Assembly (NCBI RefSeq): GCF_000688515.1
Contig: NZ_JHZK01000007.1
Span: forward strand, 1-64,000
DNA: 64,000 bases
Direction of reading: 5' to 3'
Source: Afifella pfennigii DSM 17143
GTDB taxonomy: Bacteria > Pseudomonadota > Alphaproteobacteria > Rhizobiales > Afifellaceae
The notes beneath the pieces are model-generated. The model worked only from the letters and a program-made list of their open reading frames with translations, did not search any database and had not been told where the DNA came from. The position numbers and the translations under genes were made by a program. Below are positions 1-10,228 of this stretch, piece after piece. How positions within the stretch are numbered: position 1 is the stretch's first letter; every line of letters begins with the position of its first letter.

Positions 1-1
1 C

Positions 2-310
2 GAGATCGCCGACCTCTACAAAAGGCGCTGGGCCATCGAGCTGTTCTTCCGGTGGGTCAAGCAGACGCTCAAGATCAGGCATTTTCTCGGGCGCGGCGAG
101 AACGCCGTGCGCATCCAGATCGCCGTGGCGCTCATCGCCTTCCTCATCCTGCGCCTCGCCCAGGCCGCCCAGAACGCCATTCAAAGCCCGCTCGCCTTCG
201 CCAGGCTCGTGCGCGCCAACCTCATGCACAAAAAGCGCATCGACCGCCTGATCGAGCCACCCCCAGAGCCGTCCAAGGACCCCAACCAAATGCTCCTGCA
301 ATGGGCGTGA
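2..310 (+). pseudogene. IS4-type transposase, C-terminal part only (cut by window edge)
   Basis: The frame is open from base 2 and ends at a TGA at 308-310. The encoded end of a DDE transposase carries the IS4-family YREK signature with exact spacing: Tyr, Arg at +3, Glu at +7 and Lys at +14 (YKRRWAIELFFRWVK). The Glu is the third acidic residue of the DDE catalytic triad. A hydrophobic helix (IQIAVALIAFLILRL) follows, as in DUF4372-type IS4 transposases. The N-terminal catalytic half, if present, lies left of the window, so it cannot be said whether the element is intact. The bases just after the stop (about 311-331) could be the right end of the element, but the left end needed to confirm an inverted repeat is not visible. 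Confidence 0.8.
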
Positions 311-333
311 AATTAAACCGGACAGCCGTGGGT

Positions 334-403
334 CGAGCCCGGCCATGACGACAACACGGGGGGAGCGAGCCCGGCCATGACGACAACAAAGGCCTGGCCT
401 TGG
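334..403. repeat. Short direct repeat plus hairpin next to the IS end
   Basis: A 23-bp unit at 334-356 (core GGCCATGACGACAA) is repeated exactly at 366-388, and is followed by a small inverted repeat around 389-401 (AAGGCC/GGCCTT). A related arrangement, two copies of a CATGACGACAA-containing unit followed by a CCAAGGC/GCCTTGG hairpin, occurs at 51941-52032. Similar short repeats containing GTCATGGCCGGGC are common between genes of many Rhizobiales, so this is probably a dispersed intergenic repeat and not part of the IS. Confidence 0.55.
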
Positions 404-444
404 AACGACGACATGCAAGCCGTGCGTGCTGAGCGGGGGGGCCG

Positions 445-2205
445 CTACTCGGCCGCCTCCAGATGCGCGGGCTCGTCCGCCTTGCGCCTGGCCGGCGCGC
501 CGTGCGTTTGAGGAATGGCGTCCTCGAAGGTGGTCATCAGCTCGGTCGTCTCGTCCTCGGTGACCGGCCGCAGCGCCTCGTCCATATAGGCGAGCTTGTT
601 CGGGTCCTCGTGGACGCGCTTCCAGATGCGGCGCAGACGCAGATAGAGCATCGCCCAGCGATAGTTCTTGTAGAGAACCTCAGACGCATAGCGCGGGTAG
701 AAGAGGAGCGGGCTTTCCAGCCTCATGCCGCTGCGGCGTTGGGTGCGCACCTTGCGGCGCATGAAGCCGGCCTCCAGCGGATGCACCTTCTCGATGGTGA
801 CGGAGCCATAGAAGGCGCCGAGGCCGTGGAAGAGCTGCTTGGTCTTGACCCCGCGCGCCGCCGCCCGCCGCAAGACGCGCTCGATATGCGCCTCGTCGTA
901 GCAGATCTCCCAGCATTCCCTGTAGATCGCCTCCCATTCGGCGTCGCTCATCGTCGGATGGTGGGAGACGCGGTGATTGAGGTCGTATTTGTTGACGTCC
1001 GGGTCCATCCAGATGCCCTCGCGGGTGAGCTTCTGATGGTCCTCCGAACCGGGGAGGGGCGTCAGGAAGAAGAACTCGACGAGATCGAGCGGCAGCTCCT
1101 TCTTCAGGATCTCCATGTTGCGGCGGATCTTCTCCGGCGTGTCGTCCGGGAAGCCGAGGATATAGCCGGCATAGGTGACGACGCCGGCATCCTTCCAGGC
1201 CTGGAGCATCTTGCGATACTCCCAGATCTTGTTCTGCCGCTTCTTGGCGGCCATCAGCGCATCCGGGTCGATGTTCTCCAGGCCGATGAAGACGCGGTTG
1301 CAGCCGGCCTTGGCGGCCTTCTCGATAAAGCCCTCCAGGCGGTGGCAGAGCGTGTCGACCTGGAGGATGAACTTGAAGCGCAGGCCCTCCGCCTGCAGCT
1401 CGATCATGCGGTCGAGGATGGCTTCCCAGTTCTTGTTGCGGGCGAAATTGTCGTCGGTGATGAAGAAGCGCTTGATGCCCTGGGCCGCGTTGGCGCGGAT
1501 GATTTCCTCAATGTCGTCTGGCGTGCGGTAGCGCGATTTGCGGCCCTGCACGTTGATGATGGTGCAGAAGGAGCATTGGAAGGGGCAGCCGCGGCCGGAA
1601 TCGAAGCTGGTATACTTGCCGGCGGTGCGCGAGACCGTCTCCTGCGGCAGGAAGGGCAGGGAGGCGCGGCTCATCCCCGGCAGATCGTGCATGTAGTTGT
1701 AGAGCGGCTCCAGGCTGTTCTGCCATACGGCCTCGACGATTTCGTCCATCCGCCCTTCCGCCTCGCCGGCATAGATGACGGCGCCGAGGCGCTGCGCTTC
1801 CTTGATGTCGTCGGGAAGCTCGTCGAGCATGGCGAGGCAGCCGGAGACGTGAAAGCCGCCGATGACGACGGGAATGCCTTCGGCACGGAAGGTGCGCGTC
1901 ATGTCGAGGGCGCGCGGGAACTGGTTCGACTGCACGCCGACGAGGCCGACGAAGCCGGCATCGGCCGCCTTGATGTCGCGGATGATGCGCTCGAAGGGAA
2001 TGACGGTGTTGGTCTCGTCATAGGGGGTGACGTCGATGTCGACATCCTCGCCGAGAACCTTGCGCGCGGCGCAGTCGCGAATGAGGCCGTAAAGCGCCGC
2101 CAGCGAGTTGGAGGGAATGGAGGAGATCATCCACTGAATGACATAGCCGTCGTCGTCGTAATGCGACGGCTTGATAAGAACGGCCTTGAAGGTCTTGCGG
2201 CTCAT
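445..2205 (-). CDS. B12-binding-domain radical SAM protein (copy 1)
   Basis: The protein has 586 residues. An N-terminal cobalamin-binding-like fold (about residues 1-180, with VGLVGVQSNQFPRAL and VVIGGFHVSGC) precedes a radical SAM core whose iron-sulfur cysteines are visible as CxxxCxxC at Cys207, Cys211 and Cys214 (RGCPFQCSFC). The C-terminal 200 residues are basic and rich in Arg and Tyr. Members of this broad class (BchE, HpnR and relatives) carry out radical methylations or ring chemistry; the substrate here is unknown. It lies 59 bp downstream of a paralogue of the same architecture and both are probably in one operon. The ATG at 2205 aligns with the start chosen for the paralogue. Confidence 0.85.
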   Translation of the reverse strand: MSRKTFKAVLIKPSHYDDDGYVIQWMISSIPSNSLAALYGLIRDCAARKVLGEDVDIDVTPYDETNTVIPFERIIRDIKAADAGFVGLVGVQSNQFPRALDMTRTFRAEGIPVVIGGFHVSGCLAMLDELPDDIKEAQRLGAVIYAGEAEGRMDEIVEAVWQNSLEPLYNYMHDLPGMSRASLPFLPQETVSRTAGKYTSFDSGRGCPFQCSFCTIINVQGRKSRYRTPDDIEEIIRANAAQGIKRFFITDDNFARNKNWEAILDRMIELQAEGLRFKFILQVDTLCHRLEGFIEKAAKAGCNRVFIGLENIDPDALMAAKKRQNKIWEYRKMLQAWKDAGVVTYAGYILGFPDDTPEKIRRNMEILKKELPLDLVEFFFLTPLPGSEDHQKLTREGIWMDPDVNKYDLNHRVSHHPTMSDAEWEAIYRECWEICYDEAHIERVLRRAAARGVKTKQLFHGLGAFYGSVTIEKVHPLEAGFMRRKVRTQRRSGMRLESPLLFYPRYASEVLYKNYRWAMLYLRLRRIWKRVHEDPNKLAYMDEALRPVTEDETTELMTTFEDAIPQTHGAPARRKADEPAHLEAAE

Positions 2206-2264
2206 GGCTTTCGTCGCATCCCTTTGCTGTTCGTCTCGTGCCTTCGGGGCAAGAATGGCGCGCC

Positions 2265-4061
2265 CTACTCGGCCGCCGTCAGAACCTCGTCATCGGTCCC
2301 GCCCTCGTGAGCTTCCTCGCGGCGCCGGCGCTCCTCGGCTTGGCGGCGCGCCTTTTCCACCGCGGCCTTGGCGCTGTCGTTGAGCTGGAACATTTCCAGC
2401 GCCTCCGTCTCCGCGTCGGTCACGGGCGTGATGGCGAAGTCGGTATAGGTCTTGGAGGCCGGATCGGTGGCGATGCGCTGGCGCAGGCGGTGCGTCTTCA
2501 GGGCGTAGAGGCCGAAGCGCGTGTATTTGACCAGCGTCTGGCTCCAATGCAGCGGGTAGAAGAGCAGCGCCGGCAGTCGCGGCAGCTCCGGGCGGCGGGC
2601 CGTGCGGTCCTTGCGGCGCAGATAGCCGCATTGCTGCGGATGCACGCCCTCGAAATTGGTGGCGCCGTAAATCTGCAAGATGGAGCGCCAGATCTTCACC
2701 GGCTTGATGCCGTAGGCGACGTTGCGGCGCATGATGCGCGCCACATGCTCGTCCGTGTAGTACCAGTTCCACACGTCGCGATAGGTCTTCTGCCAGAGCT
2801 CGGCGCTCATCTTCGGATGGGCGACAGTGACCGTCTCAAGATCGTATTTGTTGAGATCGGGGTCCATCCAAATGCCGTTCTCGGTGAGGTTCTTGTGGTC
2901 CTCCGAGCCGGGCAGGGGCGTCAGCATGGTGAATTCCAGAAGGTCGACCGGTAGTTCCTTCTGGACGATCTCAATGTCGCGCTTCAGCGTCTGCGGCGTG
3001 TCGCCTGGCAGGCCCATGATGAAGCCGGCATAGGTGATGATGCCGACCTCCTTCCAGGCCTGGAACATCTTGCGGTATTCGGTGATGCGGTTCTGGTTCT
3101 TCTTCATCACCGCGAGATTGTCGGCGTTGATGGATTCAAGGCCGATGAAGACGAACTTGCAGCCGGCCCGGGCCGCCTTGTCGATGAAGTTCGGGATCTT
3201 GTGGGCGAGCGTGTCGACCTGGATGAGGAAGTCGGCGCCAAGGCCCTTCTCGCGCAGCGCGATCAGCCGGTCGAAGATGGCTTCCCAGTTCTTGTTGCGG
3301 GCGAAATTGTCGTCGGTGACGAAGAAGCGGGTGATGCCCTGGGCCCGGTTCTCCATGACGATGCGCTCAATGTCGTCGGCATCGCGCCAGCGGCTCTTCC
3401 TGCCCTGCACGTTGATGATGGTGCAGAAGGAGCACTGGAACGGACAGCCGCGGCCGGCGTCGAAGGAGGAAATGACGCCGTCGTAGCGCTTGACGAGGCG
3501 CTGCGGCAGATAGGGGATGGTCTCGCCCTGCAGGTTCGGCAGATCGGACATGTAATTGTAGACCGGCTTTTCGGCGCCGGCGTCGACATCCCTCAGGAAG
3601 TCGGCGAAATGCTCCTCCGCCTCGCCGGCGAAGAGGGTGATGCCGAGGTCGAGAGCTTCCTTCAGCTCCGCCGGCATCTCCTTCAGCATGGCCAGACAGC
3701 CGGAGACGTGGAAGCCGCCGATCGCCACCTTGACGCCCTCAGCGCGCAGCTGGCGGGCGATGGCCAGGGCGCGCGGAAACTGGTTCGACTGCACGCCGAC
3801 GAGACAGACGATGCCGGAATGTCCGGGCCGGTTGATGCGCGCGGCGATCTTCTTCAAGGGCACGCGCACATTCATCTCGTCATAGGCGTTGATTTCGATC
3901 GCCACATCCTCGCCGAGGACTTGGCGCTCCGAACAATCGCGGGCGATGGCGTAAAGACAGGCCATGGAATTAGAGGGAATCCAAGCCTTCCACCATTGGA
4001 TGACGTAGCCGTCCTTGTCGTAGTGCGACGGCTTGACGATCTCGACGTGGAATTTACGCAT
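2265..4061 (-). CDS. B12-binding-domain radical SAM protein (copy 2, first in operon)
   Basis: The protein has 598 residues and is collinear with its downstream neighbour from the first residues (VKPSHYDKDGYVIQW against IKPSHYDDDGYVIQW) to the end. It has the same cobalamin-binding N-terminus and CxxxCxxC radical SAM motif (RGCPFQCSFC). The ATG at 4059-4061 is preferred over an upstream in-frame start at 4127 because it matches the start of the paralogue and follows a purine-rich GAGAGGGCGAG. The C-terminus differs most from the paralogue, being a charged Glu/Arg tail. The two copies look like an old tandem duplication that has diverged in sequence while keeping all cofactor residues, which suggests two related reactions. 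Substrate unknown. Confidence 0.83.
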   Translation of the reverse strand: MRKFHVEIVKPSHYDKDGYVIQWWKAWIPSNSMACLYAIARDCSERQVLGEDVAIEINAYDEMNVRVPLKKIAARINRPGHSGIVCLVGVQSNQFPRALAIARQLRAEGVKVAIGGFHVSGCLAMLKEMPAELKEALDLGITLFAGEAEEHFADFLRDVDAGAEKPVYNYMSDLPNLQGETIPYLPQRLVKRYDGVISSFDAGRGCPFQCSFCTIINVQGRKSRWRDADDIERIVMENRAQGITRFFVTDDNFARNKNWEAIFDRLIALREKGLGADFLIQVDTLAHKIPNFIDKAARAGCKFVFIGLESINADNLAVMKKNQNRITEYRKMFQAWKEVGIITYAGFIMGLPGDTPQTLKRDIEIVQKELPVDLLEFTMLTPLPGSEDHKNLTENGIWMDPDLNKYDLETVTVAHPKMSAELWQKTYRDVWNWYYTDEHVARIMRRNVAYGIKPVKIWRSILQIYGATNFEGVHPQQCGYLRRKDRTARRPELPRLPALLFYPLHWSQTLVKYTRFGLYALKTHRLRQRIATDPASKTYTDFAITPVTDAETEALEMFQLNDSAKAAVEKARRQAEERRRREEAHEGGTDDEVLTAAE

Positions 4062-4353
4062 GCAGCTTGCTCGCCCTCTCAAGCTTTCACAGAAACTAAC
4101 AAATTTCGTCGGAAACAACAGTAGCAATCGCGCAACATGCCAGCCGCGGCCGGCCGAGCATTGCTTCGGCCGGTTGGGTGGGCTTGTCTGTTCTTCAGCC
4201 GCAGGTCAGCGTCGAGCGGCTTTGCGGCGCAGGGGCATGGGTGCGGGAAGGGCGTAGAATTCACCGTGTGGCTGTCGCCATTTGCGGCGAACGGGTGCCG
4301 GTCGATGCGGGAGCGGGCGCCGCAGCGGAACGATTGATTTGATGGAGAAAGCG

Positions 4354-4677
4354 ATGCGTGGGCTGATGATCGCGGCGTTGCTGTTGGGCGGATTGTCGGG
4401 GCCGGCCGTGGCAGAATGCTTTTCCGGCCTCGGCTGCAGCGACGTCGATCGCTTCCGCCAGGCCGATCTGCGAACCATGCGCTGCTCTGACCTTTGGTAC
4501 GTGCGCAACCGCATCTTCGACGAGAACGGCTATTGCTTCCGGACCGCTCGCGGGCGGGCGAATTTCGACAATTCCGATTGCTGGGAGGCCGATCAGGCGC
4601 AGGTGAAGATGAACGCCGTGGAGCGCGCCAATGTCGATGCCATCGTGCGCGCGGAGCGGGCGCTCGGCTGCCGCTGA
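4354..4677 (+). CDS. YARHG-domain secreted small protein
   Basis: The protein has 107 residues. It begins with a hydrophobic signal peptide (MRGLMIAALLLGG…) and a likely cleavage after AVA. The mature part has paired cysteines and a stretch (LWYVRNRIFDENGYCF) that matches the YARHG domain found in exported proteins of Gram-negative bacteria. The start at 4354 was chosen because GGAGA lies five to six bases upstream; an in-frame ATG at 4342 is possible. Function of the domain is unknown; an extracytoplasmic role is inferred from the signal peptide. The 292-bp gap upstream (4062-4353) separates it from the divergent radical SAM operon and must hold both promoters; no clear -35/-10 pair was recognised. 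Confidence 0.7.
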   Translation: MRGLMIAALLLGGLSGPAVAECFSGLGCSDVDRFRQADLRTMRCSDLWYVRNRIFDENGYCFRTARGRANFDNSDCWEADQAQVKMNAVERANVDAIVRAERALGCR

Positions 4678-4702
4678 GATCGCCGCGCGGCGAACGGGGC
4701 AG

Positions 4703-5857
4703 TCAGTCCGCGTCCGGGACGCCGAGCGCGAATAGATCGGCCGTCAGACGGCGCGCCTCCTTGTCGATGCGCTCGGTGGAGGGCGAATCGTAGACGACGA
4801 GGAGCCGTGTCTCGCCGTCGATGTCGATGGGCGCGATGCCCTCGGCATGATCGGAGACGCGCACGGCCGGAAGATCGAGAGCGCGCTTGACCGCGCCGGC
4901 GGCGTAAAGCGGCTCTTTCGGGTCGTAGTTTTCGAGGACGAAGACCGATTGCAGCGCTTCCAAGTCCGTGGTGGCGCCGGAGAGAACGAGAAGGCGGCTC
5001 TCCTGCCAGAAGAGGTCGCGGATGCCCTGGCCGTTGATGTCGACGGCCTGCAGGCGGTAGCGCCTTTTCCCCTGGAGCTTCTTCGGCTTCAGGACGCCGG
5101 GCGCGGTCTCCTTCAGCTCCAGGACGAGGATGAAGGCGTGGCCGCCGAGGACGGGGCCGCGCAGGCCGAGGAGCACGGTATTGCCACGAACCGCCAGACC
5201 CTCAATGTCGAGGCCGTTCTCCTTGGCGGGAAGGTAGAGATAGGGGGCAAGCAGCGGATCGTCGGCCAGAAGCTTGCGCAACCAGGTCTTTTTCTTGCCG
5301 TCCAGGGGCAGCATCGCCGCGCGGCGCGCCGGCTCCCCGCCGATCGGCTCGATGGCAACCACCGGCGCGACAACGCCATTGCCGCTATCGATGAGCGGCA
5401 CGCGGCCGAGAAAGCCACGATTGGGGTCCCAGTCGATATCGCGAAGGTCGGCAAGGCCGTCCTCAGGCTCGTCGCGCTTCAGCGATTGCGAGCCGGCGAT
5501 CCACAGATAGCCGTCGGCGACGGCGAGCCCCTCGATATCCATCTCGCCGCCGGGCCCGTCGGGCAGATCGAAGATATCGCCGAGGGAAACGTTCTCGTGC
5601 GTGGCGGCCTTGCCCGTCTCGCGGTCGGGAATGACGCGCTCCACCGTCGCCGTCTCGTCGCAGGCCAGGAAGATGCTGGAGCCGGCGACGGCGATGCAGG
5701 ACGCGTCCTCAAAGATCGGATCCTCGACATGGGCGAGGCGATCGCGGTGCTGGAAGAAGAAATCGATGGTGCCGGCCGGCGCGCGGTCGAGCGCAAGCCC
5801 GGCTTCAGCTTCGGCCGCGGCGATGACGGGTTCGGCGAAATGGCGGTTCTTGGACAT
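4703..5857 (-). CDS. DUF3616-family beta-propeller-like protein
   Basis: The protein has 384 residues without a signal peptide. The motif DIEGLAV occurs twice and DHAEGIAPI once, and repeated beta-strand-like blocks run through the whole chain, as in DUF3616 proteins, which are thought to fold like propellers or esterase-like phytase domains. The start at 5857 (MSKNRHF) is preferred to an upstream ATG at 5887 because the extra residues are only arginine-rich leader. It lies 70 bp downstream of fghA on the same strand and could be read through from the formaldehyde operon, but nothing in the protein itself suggests a role in formaldehyde metabolism. Function unknown. Confidence 0.65.
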   Translation of the reverse strand: MSKNRHFAEPVIAAAEAEAGLALDRAPAGTIDFFFQHRDRLAHVEDPIFEDASCIAVAGSSIFLACDETATVERVIPDRETGKAATHENVSLGDIFDLPDGPGGEMDIEGLAVADGYLWIAGSQSLKRDEPEDGLADLRDIDWDPNRGFLGRVPLIDSGNGVVAPVVAIEPIGGEPARRAAMLPLDGKKKTWLRKLLADDPLLAPYLYLPAKENGLDIEGLAVRGNTVLLGLRGPVLGGHAFILVLELKETAPGVLKPKKLQGKRRYRLQAVDINGQGIRDLFWQESRLLVLSGATTDLEALQSVFVLENYDPKEPLYAAGAVKRALDLPAVRVSDHAEGIAPIDIDGETRLLVVYDSPSTERIDKEARRLTADLFALGVPDAD

Positions 5858-5927
5858 GGCGGATCGCCTCCATCGCTTGCGCCTCAAGCTAACGAGGCAG
5901 AGCGGGAAGCGATCCGAAAAGGCCGTC

Positions 5928-6761
5928 CTATGCCTTCAGCCGCTCCGCATGCCAGGCGAGATGATCGGCCATGAAGGTGGAGATGAAAAAGTAGGAATGA
6001 TCGTAGCCGGCGTGCCGTCGGAGCCTCAAATCGATGCCGGCATGGGTGCAGGCGTGCTCAAAGAGCTCCGGGCGAAGCTGCTCGCTGAGGAAGGCGTCGG
6101 CCTCGCCCTGGTCGATGAGGAAATCGGCGAAGCGGGCGCCGTCCTCCACCAGGGCGGTCGCGTCGTGGCGACGCCAGGCGGCCCGGTCCTCGCCGAGATA
6201 GGCGGTAAACGCCTTCTCGCCCCAGGGGACCTGGCCGGGGGCGACGATGGGCGAGAACGCCGAACAGGCGCGAAAGCGATCGGGGTGCTTGAGCGCCAGC
6301 GTCAAGGCGCCGTGCCCGCCCATGGAGTGGCCGAAAATCGATATGCGCGAATCGTCTACGGCGAAATTCTCGTGCAAGACATGAGGCAAGTCCTCCATGA
6401 CATAGCTTTCCATGCGGAAATGGGAACCCCACGGAGATTGCGTCGCATCGAGGTAAAAGCCGGCGCCCTGGCCGAGATCGTAAGCCTCGTCATCGGCCAC
6501 TTCCTCGCCGCGCGGCGAGGTGTCCGGACAGACGACGACCAGGCCGTGCTCGGCGGCCGCGCGGCGGTATTCGCCCTTCTCCATGACATTGGCATGGGTG
6601 CAGGTAAGCCCGGACAGATAGACGACGGCGGGGCACGGCTCCTCCTGCGCCTTGGGCGGTAGATAGACGGCGAAGGTCATCTCCGTTCCGGTCGCCGCCG
6701 AGGCATGGCTGTAGACGCCCTGGATACCGCCATGGGCGGCCCAGGCTGAGATGGTTTTCAC
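5928..6761 (-). CDS. fghA: S-formylglutathione hydrolase
   Basis: The protein has 277 residues and an alpha/beta-hydrolase fold of the esterase D family. It hydrolyses S-formylglutathione to formate and glutathione, the second step of glutathione-dependent formaldehyde oxidation in the cytoplasm. The nucleophile is visible as Ser146 in GHSMGG, the family motif SGLTCTHAN is near residue 50, and the catalytic His is in GYDHSYFF near the C-terminus. The start is a GTG at 6759-6761 preceded by GGGAGAAA eight bases away. It follows adhC by 34 bp, so the two consecutive enzymes are very likely co-transcribed. Confidence 0.93.
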   Translation of the reverse strand: MKTISAWAAHGGIQGVYSHASAATGTEMTFAVYLPPKAQEEPCPAVVYLSGLTCTHANVMEKGEYRRAAAEHGLVVVCPDTSPRGEEVADDEAYDLGQGAGFYLDATQSPWGSHFRMESYVMEDLPHVLHENFAVDDSRISIFGHSMGGHGALTLALKHPDRFRACSAFSPIVAPGQVPWGEKAFTAYLGEDRAAWRRHDATALVEDGARFADFLIDQGEADAFLSEQLRPELFEHACTHAGIDLRLRRHAGYDHSYFFISTFMADHLAWHAERLKA

Positions 6762-6795
6762 GGGGGTCTTTCTCCCAGAAGCTGTCTTGGCGCGA

Positions 6796-7923
<1,128 letters not shown>

Positions 7924-8114
7924 TAGAGTCCCTCCAAAGCTGCTCGGCCCATTTGCCGACCTTCGCCCGGCGGCGCAAGCCCGCAAGCCGACAGGGCCGT
8001 TATGTCCGCGCCCGTGCGGCCTTCGACTTTGGACGCGAAAGGCGGTTTTCTCTTGCCGCCACCGCGCAAGCGCACGCATAGAGGATGGCTCGACCGGGGA
8101 GGACAGGGCCGGGA

Positions 8115-10139
8115 ATGTTTGCCAAGATTCTGATTGCCAATCGCGGCGAGATCGCCTGCCGCGTCATCGCCACCGCCAAGCGGATGGGTATCGCCACCGT
8201 CGCCGTCTATTCGGAAGCCGACCGCCATGCCCTGCATGTGGAGATGGCCGACGAGGCGGTGCCGATCGGTCCCGCGCCGGCGGGCGAGAGCTATCTGAAG
8301 ATCGACACCATCATCGAGGCGTGCCGGCAGACGGGGGCGCAGGCGGTGCATCCGGGCTACGGGTTCCTGTCGGAGAACGCCGCCTTTGCCCGCGCGCTGG
8401 AGGCGGCCGGCATCGTCTTCGTCGGACCACCGGTCGGCGCGATTGAGGCGATGGGCGACAAGATCACCTCCAAGAAGTTCGCCAAGGAGGCCGGCGTCAA
8501 CGTGGTGCCGGGCCATATGGGCCTTATCGAGAGCAGCGAGGAGGCCGCCAGGATCGCCTCGGAGATCGGCCTGCCGGTGATGCTGAAAGCCTCGGCGGGC
8601 GGCGGCGGCAAGGGCATGCGCATCGCCTGGAACGAGCGGGAGGTGCGCGAGGGCTTCGAGGCGGCGCGCCGGGAAGCCAAATCCTCCTTCGGCGACGAGC
8701 GCATCTTCATCGAGAAGTTCATCGAGGAGCCGCGCCATATCGAAATCCAGGTGATGGCGGATGCGCATGGCAACGTCATCTATCTCGGCGAGCGCGAATG
8801 CTCCATCCAGCGGCGCAACCAGAAAGTCGTGGAGGAGGCGCCCTCGCCCTTCCTCGACGAGGAGACGCGCAAGGCGATGGGCGAGCAGGCCTGCGCGCTC
8901 GCCGCCGCCGTCGGCTACCGCAGCGCCGGCACGGTGGAGTTCATCGTCGACCAGCACCGCCATTTCTACTTCCTGGAGATGAACACCCGCCTGCAGGTGG
9001 AGCATCCGGTGACGGAGCTCGTCACCGGCCTCGACCTGGTTGAGATGATGCTGCGGGTGGCCGATGGCGAGAAGCTGCCGCTCCGCCAGGAGGAGGTCAA
9101 GATGCAGGGCTGGGCGATCGAGTGCCGGCTCTATGCGGAGGATCCGTTCCGCAACTTCCTGCCTTCCACCGGGCGGCTGACGCGCTATCGCCCACCGGAG
9201 CGCGCCTCCGGCGAAGGCACGCGGCTGCGCAACGATACCGGCGTGGTGGAGGGCTCGGAAATCACCCTCTTCTACGACCCGATGATCGCCAAATTGTGCA
9301 CGCATGCGACGGGCGAGGGCGCAAAGGCGCGCGCCGCAGCCGTGGCGGCGATGAGCGACGCGCTCGACGCTTTCACCGTCGAGGGCATCCGTCACAACAT
9401 CCCGTTCCTTGCCGCGCTGATGGCGCATCCGCGCTGGCAGGAAGGCAGGCTCTCGACCGCCTTCATCGCCGAGGAGTTCCCGGACGGTTTTTCCGGCGCG
9501 GCGGCGGGCGAGGAGGAGGCACGGGTCCTGGCCGCCATCGCCGCCACGGCGCATCTCATCGAGCGCGCCCGGCTCGACAGGCTGAGCGGCAGGCTGAGGC
9601 CGCATTCGGGACGCATCCGCGAGGATTGGGTCATCCGCCTCGACGGCGAATTCAGGGATGTGCGGGTCGCCGGCGGACGCCCTGGCGTTCCCTGCGACCT
9701 CGATCTCGTTATCGACGGTGCGGCGATCGCCATCTCCACGGTCTGGCGCCCCGGGGAACTGACCTTCCACGGCAGCATCGAAGGGCGCGAGGTCTTCGCC
9801 CAAATCGCGCGCGAGGGCGCGGCGCTGCGGGTGGAAAGGCGCGGCGTCTCGCGCCTTACCCATCTCTTGCGCCCGGCGGTGGCGGAGGCGGCCCGGCATA
9901 TGCCGGAGAAGAAGGCCGGCGAGCTCGACAACCGGCTGCTTTGCCCGATGCCGGGCATCGTCATCTCGCTGCCGGTGAAGGAAGGACAGAAGGTGGAAGC
10001 GGGCGAGACGCTCGCCACCGTCGAGGCGATGAAGATGGAGAACGTGCTGCGGGCGGAACGGGACGTGGTGGTGAAGAAGATCTGCTCGGCGCCGGGGGAG
10101 GTGGTCGCCTTCGATCAGGTGTTGATGGAGTTCGAATAG
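8115..10139 (+). CDS. pccA: Propionyl-CoA carboxylase alpha (biotin carboxylase/biotin carrier) subunit
   Basis: The protein has 674 residues. Domains in order are biotin carboxylase (about 1-450, with the start [16 protein letters not shown], the ATP-grasp glycine loop SAGGGGKGM and [10 protein letters not shown]), a BT-like linker domain (about 500-590) and a biotinyl domain ending with AMKM, in which Lys640 would carry biotin. The presence of the BT region points to propionyl-CoA carboxylase more than to methylcrotonyl- or acetyl-CoA carboxylase. The enzyme makes methylmalonyl-CoA from propionyl-CoA, which is produced from valine and isoleucine breakdown. The partner carboxyltransferase subunit is not in this window. 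The start at 8115 gives the canonical N-terminus. Confidence 0.88.
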   Translation: MFAKILIANRGEIACRVIATAKRMGIATVAVYSEADRHALHVEMADEAVPIGPAPAGESYLKIDTIIEACRQTGAQAVHPGYGFLSENAAFARALEAAGIVFVGPPVGAIEAMGDKITSKKFAKEAGVNVVPGHMGLIESSEEAARIASEIGLPVMLKASAGGGGKGMRIAWNEREVREGFEAARREAKSSFGDERIFIEKFIEEPRHIEIQVMADAHGNVIYLGERECSIQRRNQKVVEEAPSPFLDEETRKAMGEQACALAAAVGYRSAGTVEFIVDQHRHFYFLEMNTRLQVEHPVTELVTGLDLVEMMLRVADGEKLPLRQEEVKMQGWAIECRLYAEDPFRNFLPSTGRLTRYRPPERASGEGTRLRNDTGVVEGSEITLFYDPMIAKLCTHATGEGAKARAAAVAAMSDALDAFTVEGIRHNIPFLAALMAHPRWQEGRLSTAFIAEEFPDGFSGAAAGEEEARVLAAIAATAHLIERARLDRLSGRLRPHSGRIREDWVIRLDGEFRDVRVAGGRPGVPCDLDLVIDGAAIAISTVWRPGELTFHGSIEGREVFAQIAREGAALRVERRGVSRLTHLLRPAVAEAARHMPEKKAGELDNRLLCPMPGIVISLPVKEGQKVEAGETLATVEAMKMENVLRAERDVVVKKICSAPGEVVAFDQVLMEFE

Positions 10140-10228
10140 CCACCGCGCTTGCCATGGCTTTTGGGGGCTTCCACTCGCTCGTTCGCCTGTTCTAAGATTC
10201 GCGCAAGCGAGAATGGAGCAGGGCGGCC

